DNA of 59,989 nucleotides from Bacillus sp. J37 (GTDB lineage: Bacteria; Bacillota; Bacilli; Bacillales; Bacillaceae). The first letter of the stretch is position 1, and the number at the start of each line of letters is the position of its first letter. A program made the translations under genes and the position numbers. The notes below the pieces were generated by a model that worked only from the letters and a program-made list of their open reading frames with translations, had not been told where the DNA came from and searched no databases. Positions 17,048-25,434 of this stretch are shown here, one piece after another. Where the stretch lies: the NCBI RefSeq assembly GCF_000518865.1, contig NZ_JAEK01000027.1:1-59989 (forward strand), written 5' to 3'.

Positions 17048-17807
17048 TGCTACCACCTTTCTTCTTTTGATTTACTGAAAAAATTTTCATTGCCTCACTC
17101 ATAAACTTGGCCAATCCTTCACTATACTGATCAATGTTTTGTGTAAAGCGTTCATCTTCAATATAGAGTTGACCTAATCCTTGGAAGGCATCAAGAGAAT
17201 ACTTACCAAAATTCTTATTTAAAAAGTCATACCATTCTTTAATCGTTTTTTGTACTTCTTGCGAGTTAGGAGAATAATTGCGAAGTTGTACAAGTTTATT
17301 GAAAATCACATCCCAATTTTGAGATAAATCTTGTTGTTCATCTATAGCCATGTCTCTTAATTTTGCGCTTATCTCATCAACAGGTTGATCCCCCCAACGC
17401 ATGCGAGCCTCTTGTTCATACTGGTTGAGTCTAAAGTTAATACCCTCAAACCTTTCTTCGTTCGACATTTTAATTTCTCCCATCGTGTGTTTAATCGTTT
17501 TATCAATGGTTTCAATCATTTTATCGACTCTATTTCGTTTCTCAATTAACATTTTCCGTTGTAAGATTAACGCTTCCTGTTGATTAAATGAAGGGCTATT
17601 GATAATCGTTTTAATCTCCTTCAAGGAGAAATCAAGCTCTCTGAAAAATAAAATTTGCTGTAATTTTTCAAGATCCTCTTCAGAATAAAGCCGATAGCCA
17701 GAATAGGTGGTTTCTTTTGGAGTTAATAACCCAATCTGATCATAATGATGAAGTGTACGAACACTAACACCAACCAATTCAGCTACTTCTTTTACTTTCA
17801 TACTCAT
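17031..17807 (-). CDS. MerR-family regulator with TipAS-type ligand domain
   Basis: A 258-residue protein. Residues 1-70 are the MerR winged helix (VKEVAELVGVSVRTLHHYDQ IGLL), a dimerisation helix covers about 75-115, and the C-terminal part has the TipAS alpha-helical fold (FEGINFRLNQYEQEARMRWG, EWYDFLNKNFG). Size and layout match B. subtilis Mta, which responds to bulky toxic ligands. Its own promoter has the 19-base spacer typical of MerR control. It likely regulates itself and the DUF2268 protease. Start is one of two ATGs three codons apart. Confidence 0.8.
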   Translation of the reverse strand: MSMKVKEVAELVGVSVRTLHHYDQIGLLTPKETTYSGYRLYSEEDLEKLQQILFFRELDFSLKEIKTIINSPSFNQQEALILQRKMLIEKRNRVDKMIETIDKTIKHTMGEIKMSNEERFEGINFRLNQYEQEARMRWGDQPVDEISAKLRDMAIDEQQDLSQNWDVIFNKLVQLRNYSPNSQEVQKTIKEWYDFLNKNFGKYSLDAFQGLGQLYIEDERFTQNIDQYSEGLAKFMSEAMKIFSVNQKKKGGSNANNN

Positions 17808-17834
17808 GCCTTATATGCACCTCCTTCAGTTGTC

Positions 17835-17865
17835 ATTATAAAGTATCACGTAACGTAAGGGTCAA
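17835..17865 (-). promoter_or_regulatory. MerR-type promoter with 19-base spacer
   Basis: TTGACC (17860-17865) and TATAAT (17835-17840) are separated by 19 bases, CTTACGTTACGTGATACTT. The overlong spacer with a CTTACGTTACGTGA dyad is the classic site twisted by MerR proteins of the Mta/TipA group. Confidence 0.8.
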
Positions 17866-17901
17866 TAGTTAAATGAGGTAATTCAAACCCTGATCTTGCA
17901 G

Positions 17902-17941
17902 AAAAACCACCAACCAAGAGAATTTATCTCCTGATTGACGG
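17902..17941 (-). terminator. Terminator of the serine recombinase module
   Basis: CCGTCAATCAGGAGA pairs with TCTCTTGGTTGGTGG (with G-U pairs), then TTTTTC, 14 bases beyond the recombinase stop. Confidence 0.75.
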
Positions 17942-17954
17942 TCAGCCACCAATG

Positions 17955-19526
17955 TTATATTTCTACATCTATCTCAATCCCAGACTTGAATTCAACAGTG
18001 AGCTTATCTTCATATATCGTTACCTTTTCAATCAGCCGCCTTACCAACTGCTCATCATATTCCTCCAACCCGCAGGACTGTTCATTCAAGAAATCATTCA
18101 TTTCAGCGATTCGTTGCCTTTTCCCTTCTCGCTCTGCATTTTCAACCAGTGCATTTTGCTTCAATTCTCGAAGGCGGTAAATTTCATCAGCCACATCTTC
18201 ATAGTCATTCTTTGACTTTGCTTGTATAAGAAGCTGTTGCTGTAATTCTTCCAATTTGCCATCAATATCATCGGTGGCAGTATCATTTTCTTCATTTAAT
18301 ATAGTAGCGATATTTATCTGCAACGTTGAGAGAAAGGATTCTTTTTTAGCCAAAAGGTCGTTAATAGCCTTGACCACCGCTGTCTGCAACGTTTCCTCGT
18401 TTATGGTAGGGGCAGTGCATTCAGACCCTCTTTCCTCCAATCGGCTGACGCATCTCCAAACAATAGACTTGTAGCCTCGGTTATTCCAATGTACCCGTCG
18501 GTAAATATCGCCGCAGTGTCCGCAGTAAACAATACTCGATAAAGCATACTTGCTGCTATAAACTCTCTTTTTACCGCTTTTCCCGCCACGAAGATTGGCT
18601 CTTCGAACCATCTCTTCTTGAACCTGCATAAAAAGCTCGCGTGGAATGATAGGCTCATGACTGTTTTCTACATAATACTGGGGAACGATGCCATTATTCT
18701 TGACTCGCTTTTTTGAAAGGAAATCAACCGTATATGTTTTTTGTAAAAGGGCATCACCAATGTACTTTTCATTCTGAAGTATTTTTTTCAGTGTTTCTGG
18801 TCTCCATTTTGCTTTTCCTGCTGCTGTAAGAATACCGTCTGCTTCTAGTCCTCTAGCTATTTGTAATAGGCTAGCCCCTTCAAGGTACTCTCTGTAAATC
18901 CGTTTAACAACCTCAGCACCCTTTGGGTCAATCACTAGTTGCTTGTTTTCATCCTTGGTGTATCCAAGGAAACGCTTATGGTTGACCTGAATCTCACCTT
19001 GCTGATAGCGGTATTGAATACCTAGCTTTACGTTTTGGCTTAAGGACTGGCTTTCCTGTTGGGCAAGGGATGCCATAATGGTCAGCATGATTTCGCCCTT
19101 AGAATCCATGGTGTTAATATTCTCTTTTTCAAAGAATACTGCGATGTTTTTATCCTTTAACTGACGGATGTATTTAAGGCAATCCAAAGTGTTTCTAGCA
19201 AATCGGCTAATGGACTTTGTGATGATCATGTCTATTTTTCCTGCCATACACTCTTCAATCATACGGTTGAATTCTTCACGCTTTTTTGTATTTGTGCCTG
19301 TGATGCCGTCATCCGCAAAAATTCCTGCCAATTCCCATTCCTTGTTCTTCTTAATATAGTTTGTATAATGCTCGATCTGAATGTCATAGCTTGAAGCCTG
19401 CTCCTCACTATCCGTTGAAACACGGCAGTAAGCAGCGACCCGTATTTTAGGTTTACTTTCACTACTTTTATTATTTCCAATCCGTTTAATGGCAGGAATC
19501 ACCGTTACATTCCTACTTACCGCCAC
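17955..19526 (-). CDS. Large serine recombinase (third gene of the module)
   Basis: A 523-residue protein. Resolvase domain with nucleophile Ser37 in [11 protein letters not shown] and the arginine cluster [11 protein letters not shown]; a Recombinase domain (about 195-310, [20 protein letters not shown]); a zinc ribbon with CGHCG and a later C..C in WRCVSR...ECTAP; and a C-terminal coiled coil (about 410-490). These enzymes cut and rejoin at short two-base cores, giving integration and, with a directionality factor, excision. It is the last of three adjacent recombinase-type genes (3-base gap to the previous one). Confidence 0.9.
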   Translation of the reverse strand: MAVSRNVTVIPAIKRIGNNKSSESKPKIRVAAYCRVSTDSEEQASSYDIQIEHYTNYIKKNKEWELAGIFADDGITGTNTKKREEFNRMIEECMAGKIDMIITKSISRFARNTLDCLKYIRQLKDKNIAVFFEKENINTMDSKGEIMLTIMASLAQQESQSLSQNVKLGIQYRYQQGEIQVNHKRFLGYTKDENKQLVIDPKGAEVVKRIYREYLEGASLLQIARGLEADGILTAAGKAKWRPETLKKILQNEKYIGDALLQKTYTVDFLSKKRVKNNGIVPQYYVENSHEPIIPRELFMQVQEEMVRRANLRGGKSGKKRVYSSKYALSSIVYCGHCGDIYRRVHWNNRGYKSIVWRCVSRLEERGSECTAPTINEETLQTAVVKAINDLLAKKESFLSTLQINIATILNEENDTATDDIDGKLEELQQQLLIQAKSKNDYEDVADEIYRLRELKQNALVENAEREGKRQRIAEMNDFLNEQSCGLEEYDEQLVRRLIEKVTIYEDKLTVEFKSGIEIDVEI

Positions 19527-19529
19527 TTG

Positions 19530-19943
19530 TTATACCTCACTTTCTATCAAACTGTAGGCATATTCCGCCTGCTTGTATGGATCTTCATATTTTTGCACCA
19601 GAGGTTTTGCTTTGAACTTCACAGGATAATCCCTTTTCGGCTCATCTTTAAGCTCCCATATCCTTCCTAGCCTTTCTGCTCGTTTTCGTTTTTCTACTCT
19701 GGCTTTTTCAAAGGTCTTCTCATCAATAATCGGAGGGTAGAATTCATCACCAAGGTAGTGCTTGTTCTGCAACATCTTACTTGCTGTGGCATGGTAGCAG
19801 TCTATCCCAGCTTGTTTAGCAGCATCCTTCAAAGAAAGTCCTGCCAAATATCCTAAGAATAGTTCTTTTACTTGCTCTGATGCTATTTCATCCACAACAG
19901 CCTTTCCATCTTCAATTCTATATCCATAAGGTGTGTGACCCAT
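19530..19943 (-). CDS. Recombinase-domain-only helper protein
   Basis: A 137-residue protein that has only the DNA-binding Recombinase domain (HTPYGYRIEDGKAVVDEIAS, then SKMLQNKHYLGDEFYPPIID) and lacks the catalytic resolvase domain and its serine. It fits exactly between two full recombinases, with its ATG overlapping the end of the previous gene. Such a truncated partner recurs in Clostridium/Bacillus modules and probably acts in synapsis or direction control (inference). Confidence 0.8.
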   Translation of the reverse strand: MGHTPYGYRIEDGKAVVDEIASEQVKELFLGYLAGLSLKDAAKQAGIDCYHATASKMLQNKHYLGDEFYPPIIDEKTFEKARVEKRKRAERLGRIWELKDEPKRDYPVKFKAKPLVQKYEDPYKQAEYAYSLIESEV

Positions 19944-21509
19944 CTAATTCACCAACCTTTCCTTCAATGTGATTCCACATTTTAATTCAAATCCTACTTC
20001 CTTTCGTGAAAAGACCATAATCTTTTCTACGTAATTTTCAAACAGCTCATCCTCATAGCTTGTAAGCATTTTGGACTTAGAAGCAAACTTAAGCAAACGT
20101 TCAACCTCGTCTACTTTAGAAAAATTGCCATTTACGGACCGAGTAAGTTGATCCTTTTCGGCAAGAAGCCTTTCTCTTTCTGCTTCCAGTGAATACTTTT
20201 CTTTATTAAACAGAGCAGGTTCAAGATACCCTTTGGCCATTAACCCCGTCAGCACCTGACTCTGCTCCATGTTGCTTTCAATCTTAGTTTCCAATTCTTC
20301 AATTCTGCGAAAACTTGCTGCATTGTTCTGGTTACGTAACCCATTCAAAAGTGGTCTTAATATGAACTTCTGACCGAAAATGAGTTTATTCATCATCGTA
20401 ACAAAAGCAGTCTTTATATCTTCATCTCGAATGAACCGCATGGAGCATTCATTTATCTGTCTTATATGCTTACTGCAGCACCAAGCGATGTATTTTTTTG
20501 TTCCAGTTGAATGAACCCGTCTTTTAAAGGTACTGCCACATTCAGAGCAGATAATTTTACTGGAGAAAGAATATCGGTTTAGATATTTGCTGTTGCGCTT
20601 TTCGATGCCTTTTTCTTTTGCTCTCTGATTAAGAATGGCATCTACTGCTTCAAAATCCTCATGGCTGATAATTGCCTCATGATGGTTTTCTACTAGATAC
20701 ATATTTTTCTCACCATAATTAGTGTGCCTATTAAAATGTCTGTCAGTATAAGTCTTTTGCAAAATAACATTGCCAGTATATTTTTCATTGGTCAGAATCC
20801 CTCGAATCGTAGTAGCTGTCCAACGACCACCTTTTTTTGAAGGGATACCCTTTTGATTAAGATCATTTGCAACTTTCTGTGTGCCTTTGCCCGATAACAC
20901 CTCTGCAAAAATATACTTCACAACTTCAGCCTGCTTGGGGTTTACTATCATCTGACCGTCAATGTTTTGATACCCATATGGTGGATAGGAAATTTTATAG
21001 GTTCCGTTTTGAAATCGTCTTTGAATGGCCCATTTAATATTTTCAGAAATGGAAATTGACTCACTTTCTGCAAGCCCACTTAAAATGGAGAGCATCAATT
21101 CACTTTCCATTGAACCCGTATTGATGTTTTCCTTCTCAAAATAGATATGAACCCCAAGGTGGATCAGTTTACGAACCATCTCCAAGCAATCTGTAGTATT
21201 TCTCGCAAATCGGCTGATGGACTTTGTAATGATTAAGTCAATTCTCCCAGTTTCACATTCTGATAACATTCTAAGTAGGTCAGAGCGGTTTTCCTTTTTC
21301 GTGCCGCTGATTCCCTCGTCATAATATAGGCCAGCATATTCCCATTCTGGATTCGCCTTTATGTAGGTTTCATAATGGGCCTTTTGTGCTTGCAAGCTGA
21401 CTAGCTGTTCATTACTATCTGTTGAAACTCGGCAGTAGGCAACTACTCGTGTTTTTGGCTTAATAAAAGAGTTGGCTAGATTTCCTTCTATTTTCGTTAT
21501 CTTTTTCAT
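19944..21509 (-). CDS. Large serine recombinase (first gene of the module)
   Basis: A 521-residue protein starting MKKITKIEGN; AAGGAGGTGAGAGG precedes this ATG. Nucleophile Ser29 in [23 protein letters not shown], Recombinase domain (PPYGYQNIDGQMIVNPKQAE), zinc ribbon with CSECG and CSKH...C, and a coiled coil (about 385-440). Similar architecture to the 17955 protein but clearly divergent, so the two are paralogues, not a recent duplication. Possible roles: one for integration, both as a heteromer, or one for excision. Confidence 0.9.
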   Translation of the reverse strand: MKKITKIEGNLANSFIKPKTRVVAYCRVSTDSNEQLVSLQAQKAHYETYIKANPEWEYAGLYYDEGISGTKKENRSDLLRMLSECETGRIDLIITKSISRFARNTTDCLEMVRKLIHLGVHIYFEKENINTGSMESELMLSILSGLAESESISISENIKWAIQRRFQNGTYKISYPPYGYQNIDGQMIVNPKQAEVVKYIFAEVLSGKGTQKVANDLNQKGIPSKKGGRWTATTIRGILTNEKYTGNVILQKTYTDRHFNRHTNYGEKNMYLVENHHEAIISHEDFEAVDAILNQRAKEKGIEKRNSKYLNRYSFSSKIICSECGSTFKRRVHSTGTKKYIAWCCSKHIRQINECSMRFIRDEDIKTAFVTMMNKLIFGQKFILRPLLNGLRNQNNAASFRRIEELETKIESNMEQSQVLTGLMAKGYLEPALFNKEKYSLEAERERLLAEKDQLTRSVNGNFSKVDEVERLLKFASKSKMLTSYEDELFENYVEKIMVFSRKEVGFELKCGITLKERLVN

Positions 21510-21570
21510 CCTCTCACCTCCTTCTTGGTATGTCACATATTACCTCTGAAACCCTTATATATCAACGATT

Positions 21571-21807
21571 TCAGGGCATTATCTCTGCTAAAAAAGGGGA
21601 GAAAGTTTGGCGATTTAGTGCGTCTATCTTGTGGAACTCTATTTCAGTTATTAAGCCTTTTCCGAGCATCTTTCTTAGTAATTTTTCTGCCTGGATATAA
21701 TCAAACTCACGCTGTAGCTGTTCCTGTGATACTCTCTTTAATTCAACGCTTTTGTCTATAATCACATCTGAAATCTTTGTAATCTTTTTATCTTCGTACT
21801 GATTCAC
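21571..21807 (-). CDS. SHOCT-type small protein
   Basis: A 78-residue protein from GTG 21807 with TAGGAGGTGATT upstream. The C-terminal half (AEKLLRKMLGKGLITEIEFHKIDA) resembles the SHOCT helical hairpin that commonly occurs in a small ORF before paired serine recombinases. Role in recombination is plausible by location but unproven. A copy of the 45-bp motif (21821-21870) lies just upstream. Confidence 0.6.
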   Translation of the reverse strand: MNQYEDKKITKISDVIIDKSVELKRVSQEQLQREFDYIQAEKLLRKMLGKGLITEIEFHKIDALNRQTFSPFLAEIMP

Positions 21808-21820
21808 TAGGAATCACCTC

Positions 21821-21870
21821 CTACCTAATAGCCGTGGGAACAGGTCGAAGTTGAGGATTTGAAAAATTTA
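21821..21870 (-). repeat. 45-bp motif, copy A
   Basis: Minus strand: TTTTTCAAATCCTCAACTT then CCCACGGCTATTAGGTAGG, ending in the ribosome binding site of the SHOCT gene. Copies B and C are at 49431-49480 and 55942-55996. Confidence 0.7.
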
Positions 21871-21885
21871 ATATGAATCAGAGCA

Positions 21886-21923
21886 TAAAAAAAGAGCCTG
21901 CAAGGGAAGAACCCCTACAGGCT
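21886..21923 (-). terminator. Terminator after the lysis genes
   Basis: AGCCTGTAGGGG pairs with CCCTTGCAGGCT, followed by CTTTTTTTATG; it separates lysis genes from the recombinase module. Confidence 0.8.
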
Positions 21924-22003
21924 GCATAAATCTAATAGTTTAATATTTTATTTGGGAAACTCGATTAAAATCAAGAAACACTGCTTATTAGCTTACCAAT
22001 TTA

Positions 22004-22705
22004 TTAATCATACTTAATAAATGCATCCGTAAAGCCTGCCTTTTTAGCTTTGACAAGCTGTGCCTCAGCATTTGCTTTGTCCGAATATGCACCGATCTGC
22101 ACACGGTAATATTTCTTTTTCACCGGCTCTGCTGCTTTATTTTCTGTACTCAGTAGCTTCTTCACATCTGCACGAAAGGTATTCATACTCTTTCCATGCT
22201 TAGGAAACCAGTGCATCACATCTGCATGATTATTTGCGATGCCCAGTTTATGACCCTCCGAATGGCAAATGATATCTTTTTCTGTTAAATCATATTCTCG
22301 GCAAAGCATCACACAAAGCTCCACTGCATTCTGCCAAGCCTTTCTAAAATAAGCTTCATTCTTTGAGACATTGTAGCCAACCATCGTAGATCCCTTACCA
22401 TAGGAAAACCCCGCTGGTTCACAAATTTCAATACCAATATGAGTGTTGTTCCCCGCTCCACCACAGTGCCAACCTCTATGGTTCCAAGGTAAGTACTGCC
22501 ATACTTCTTTGTCATCAACAAAAGCGTGAACACAAACTTGACGATTGGTTTCACCCGCTTTGTACGACTTATTCCAACGACTGAACCAGTCTGCTGCCAT
22601 CACACCCGGAGTTGCAGTAGAATGGACCATAATTCCTTTTGGAGTAATCTTCTTTCCTGCTGTAAAACAATCATTTCTCGTCATATATTTAGTGTTTAGT
22701 TTCAT
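22004..22705 (-). CDS. N-acetylmuramoyl-L-alanine amidase endolysin with SPOR domain
   Basis: A 233-residue protein starting MKLNTKYMTRND; this ATG follows AAGGGGG and overlaps the holin end. Amidase_2 domain (about 8-165) shows the zinc ligands MVHSTATPG, CHSEGHK and NNHADVMHW-type histidines and the GWHCGG segment. A C-terminal SPOR domain (about 195-233, YYRVQIGAYSDKANAEAQLV) should bind denuded glycan. It cleaves the bond between muramic acid and the peptide stem to release virions. No signal peptide, so export needs the holin. Confidence 0.9.
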   Translation of the reverse strand: MKLNTKYMTRNDCFTAGKKITPKGIMVHSTATPGVMAADWFSRWNKSYKAGETNRQVCVHAFVDDKEVWQYLPWNHRGWHCGGAGNNTHIGIEICEPAGFSYGKGSTMVGYNVSKNEAYFRKAWQNAVELCVMLCREYDLTEKDIICHSEGHKLGIANNHADVMHWFPKHGKSMNTFRADVKKLLSTENKAAEPVKKKYYRVQIGAYSDKANAEAQLVKAKKAGFTDAFIKYD

Positions 22706-23117
22706 TTTTATCATCCCCCTTGCCATGTAATTGAGCTAAGACATCTTTCAATTTTTGTGGAATTGGAAGCCCGATTCTTGAGCCATTTTCCATTATGCTG
22801 ATGCCCTCATTTGAGAGATAAAAAAAGATGACGGCTGTGCGAATGACACTGCCCTCACCAATCAGTCGGCTGTCAATGATATGAGCAATCCCGACAAGTA
22901 TAAAAATAAGTATCTTTTTAAAAATTCCTCTTGCTCCAATTTCACTTGAAAGCTCTTTATTGATAATCGCCACCATAATGCCAGTAATGTAATCCACAAT
23001 GACAAAAATAATGAGAGCATATAAAAATCCATCAAGTCCCCCAAGAAACCAACCCAACCAACCGCCCAATACTGCAATTACAGTTTGCAAAATTACCCAA
23101 AGCTCTTTTATTGCCAT
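22689..23117 (-). CDS. Phage holin (holin_4/TcdE-like family)
   Basis: A 142-residue protein with three to four hydrophobic segments (about 8-27, 29-50, 68-83 and 90-110), a charged C-terminus (KGDDKNETKH), and the family-like stretch LDGFLYALIIFVIVDYITGI. It should form the membrane lesion that lets the amidase reach the wall. The end overlaps the amidase start. Confidence 0.9.
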   Translation of the reverse strand: MAIKELWVILQTVIAVLGGWLGWFLGGLDGFLYALIIFVIVDYITGIMVAIINKELSSEIGARGIFKKILIFILVGIAHIIDSRLIGEGSVIRTAVIFFYLSNEGISIMENGSRIGLPIPQKLKDVLAQLHGKGDDKNETKH

Positions 23118-23152
23118 GTTCTCCCCTCGCTCTCCATCTGTTTAATCTATAT

Positions 23153-23190
23153 AAAAAGGCGCCTGTGACAAGAGAGCCACCAAGCGCCTG
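23153..23190 (-). terminator. Terminator after the receptor-type tail gene
   Basis: CAGGCGC pairs with GGCGCC through a loop containing GTG/CAC, followed by TTTTTATAT. The lysis genes downstream therefore need read-through or their own promoter. Confidence 0.65.
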
Positions 23191-23202
23191 TATTTTCATT
23201 AT

Positions 23203-24261
23203 TTAATACGGTGCATAATACACATAACCACTAGCTTTCACATAAAATCCGTCACCCGGTACATAGATAGCCCCGCCAAATGTATCTGAATTGGTAGTAG
23301 TAAATCCCGGTTGTTCGACTCCTTCCCAAGTCAGACCATCAGCCGATACATAAAGCATGCCTTCATTGAAAAGAGCATATTTTCCCCAATCTTCCATCCA
23401 AATGATGTTCTGTGGATTCGGAATGTTGTTATTGGCCAGATTCCCAACATGAGATAGGTTTGTTTCTATCAGCTCTGTAGCACTATCGTTCATGACACAC
23501 AAATTCACATGAAAGATTCCACTAACATATCGATATTTCATTACAAAAAGTTTATCGTGAACCGAACGGATATACATATAATAAGTATTTAAATCCTCTG
23601 GAATGGTGGTTGTCCATGTACCTGGGCTTGAAGTACTTGCCGATGCAATCGACCGATCACCTCCAACGATTCCGATAAATCTCCCTTTATGGGCGGTCAT
23701 ATAGCTAAAGATGGGAACAGATGTCCCGTCAGCACCTACCAAAGTCCAAGCCACTCTTTGTGTTAACGAAGCAAAATTGTAATATACAGGAGACTTATAA
23801 TACCACCAACTAACCACTCCGGCTCCCCTATTTATGTCATATGCTCCAGTCGTCATGGAGTTTTGTGCTCCTTGACAGTAACCAGCATTATACCAGGTGA
23901 TGCCATCAAAAGAAGCGATAATATTGGCCAAGCCTATAATTTTGGCTAAAAACACACCGTCACCTGCCCATAAAATTTCTGGGGCACCATTATTCCACCA
24001 AGAAACATTCACCACGGTCCATTTTCCAGTGGTTTTATTGTAGTAGGACGTATATGGGGTCTTTGCACGATACACCGCAATCTGTGCGTTCCCATTGTCG
24101 TGAACATCAATTCTTGTTTCACTTCCATACTTGGTATAGCCAAAATCGTTATAATATTTTCTATGCCAACTTAAGGTGGGGATGGGAAGAATGAGTTCAC
24201 CCCTGCCTCCAAAAGCAGTCCAGATTGCTAGTGTATTGTTAAAATTACTATGGTAACTCAT
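23203..24261 (-). CDS. Putative receptor-binding/tail-tip protein with beta-propeller-like repeats
   Basis: A 352-residue protein without membrane segments. Repeated SxDGxTW blocks are visible (FDGITWYNAG at about 133, SPGTWTTT at about 218, ADGLTWEGVE at about 315), a pattern typical of BNR/sialidase-like propeller blades in phage adhesins. Position after the tail-tip protein and before the holin supports a host-recognition role. No specific family recognised. Confidence 0.65.
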   Translation of the reverse strand: MSYHSNFNNTLAIWTAFGGRGELILPIPTLSWHRKYYNDFGYTKYGSETRIDVHDNGNAQIAVYRAKTPYTSYYNKTTGKWTVVNVSWWNNGAPEILWAGDGVFLAKIIGLANIIASFDGITWYNAGYCQGAQNSMTTGAYDINRGAGVVSWWYYKSPVYYNFASLTQRVAWTLVGADGTSVPIFSYMTAHKGRFIGIVGGDRSIASASTSSPGTWTTTIPEDLNTYYMYIRSVHDKLFVMKYRYVSGIFHVNLCVMNDSATELIETNLSHVGNLANNNIPNPQNIIWMEDWGKYALFNEGMLYVSADGLTWEGVEQPGFTTTNSDTFGGAIYVPGDGFYVKASGYVYYAPY

Positions 24262-24264
24262 GCC

Positions 24265-25422
24265 CTATCCCACCACCTTTTCAATTCCAGTAATCCGACC
24301 ACTGCTATCGGTCGTATAGTTATAACTTGCCGTCTCTCCATCTGCATATGTGATTTCAAATCTCGCTGCATCCACCAACAAAGTGGACACTTCTTTTAAT
24401 AAAAGCTCTGAAAATATATCCTCTAAAGTAATGCTCGTAATTCTACCGCTACCATCAGTGGAATAGCTATATTTAACATGATATTGATGTGTATCCCCTT
24501 TTTCCACTTCGTAAGTTACATTAATAAAACTACCATCAACCGTTAGATTTTTTACGATTGTGTAAGAAACCCCAAGTTGGTCCATTTGGTACTTAAGACC
24601 ATCAACAGAGCTGCCCACATCATTCAGAGAGCTTTCCACTTTGCTCATTGAGTTTTCTATCCGATAAAAAGTATCCGAAATACTTGGTTTGTATCTGCCA
24701 ACCTCAACTTGAATGTTATAACGATAGAAGGGGTTATATTCCAATGAGATAATCCTTGTTTTCACATCAATACCGAGTGGTTTGAATACAATATGGACAT
24801 TATCTCCAACTGCTAGATTCAATAGTTTAAAGAATGAAATATTATAGGAAGATGCATTTTCCCTTGAATCGTGAGAAACAGACACATTAGTAACGTTTTT
24901 CGAACCCATTACCGGCTGGTACTCCATACTGCCACGGTGCTTACGGATATTAATTAAGTAGCCGTTATATTCAATTTCTCCCCCTAAAATGGCAATGTAC
25001 TGCATAAGAGCTGCCCTTCTAGACACTTCCTGGTTAATTTTCATTGTGCAACTATCGGTAAAATCAACTGTGCCAGCTGAAAAAGGAGTTCCTGATAATA
25101 GCTGATTTAATCCAGCCGCAGGATCTCCCGTAAAATCAAACGCATCTATATTAAAAATCTCATCATTTAAAATGTAAGATACATGTTCACACGTGACAGA
25201 ACAGACTGGAAGGCTACCTTGTAACGACTTCGCTATTTGTACAATCTCAAAATATTGACCATTAAGCTTTGCCAGCTGTTTTGTTTTTAAAGCGAGGGCA
25301 GACTTGGCTAGAACCGTAAAAGATAGTGTAAACTCTCCTTCTAGCGTTTCCCTTATATTCGCAGACATCACTTTACGGATCGTTTGTATCAACGTGTTTC
25401 CTGCATAAATTTCTATCACCAA
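24265..25422 (-). CDS. Tail-tip (Tal/prophage endopeptidase-tail-type) protein
   Basis: A 385-residue protein. The N-terminus (LIQTIRKVMSANIRETLEGE through LAKLNGQYFEIVQIAKSLQG) matches the hub fold of Prophage_tail/Tal proteins, followed by VTCEHVSYILND, the usual family motif. The C-terminal 120 residues contain a short coiled coil (about 265-290) and two DGSGRI-type repeats. It should form the baseplate hub. No peptidase motif seen. Confidence 0.8.
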   Translation of the reverse strand: MVIEIYAGNTLIQTIRKVMSANIRETLEGEFTLSFTVLAKSALALKTKQLAKLNGQYFEIVQIAKSLQGSLPVCSVTCEHVSYILNDEIFNIDAFDFTGDPAAGLNQLLSGTPFSAGTVDFTDSCTMKINQEVSRRAALMQYIAILGGEIEYNGYLINIRKHRGSMEYQPVMGSKNVTNVSVSHDSRENASSYNISFFKLLNLAVGDNVHIVFKPLGIDVKTRIISLEYNPFYRYNIQVEVGRYKPSISDTFYRIENSMSKVESSLNDVGSSVDGLKYQMDQLGVSYTIVKNLTVDGSFINVTYEVEKGDTHQYHVKYSYSTDGSGRITSITLEDIFSELLLKEVSTLLVDAARFEITYADGETASYNYTTDSSGRITGIEKVVG

Positions 25423-25434
25423 ACTGCCCTCCTT

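Noticed and set aside
23203-24261. Diversity-generating retroelement target in the receptor-type tail gene
   Set aside because: No reverse transcriptase gene or template repeat in the window.
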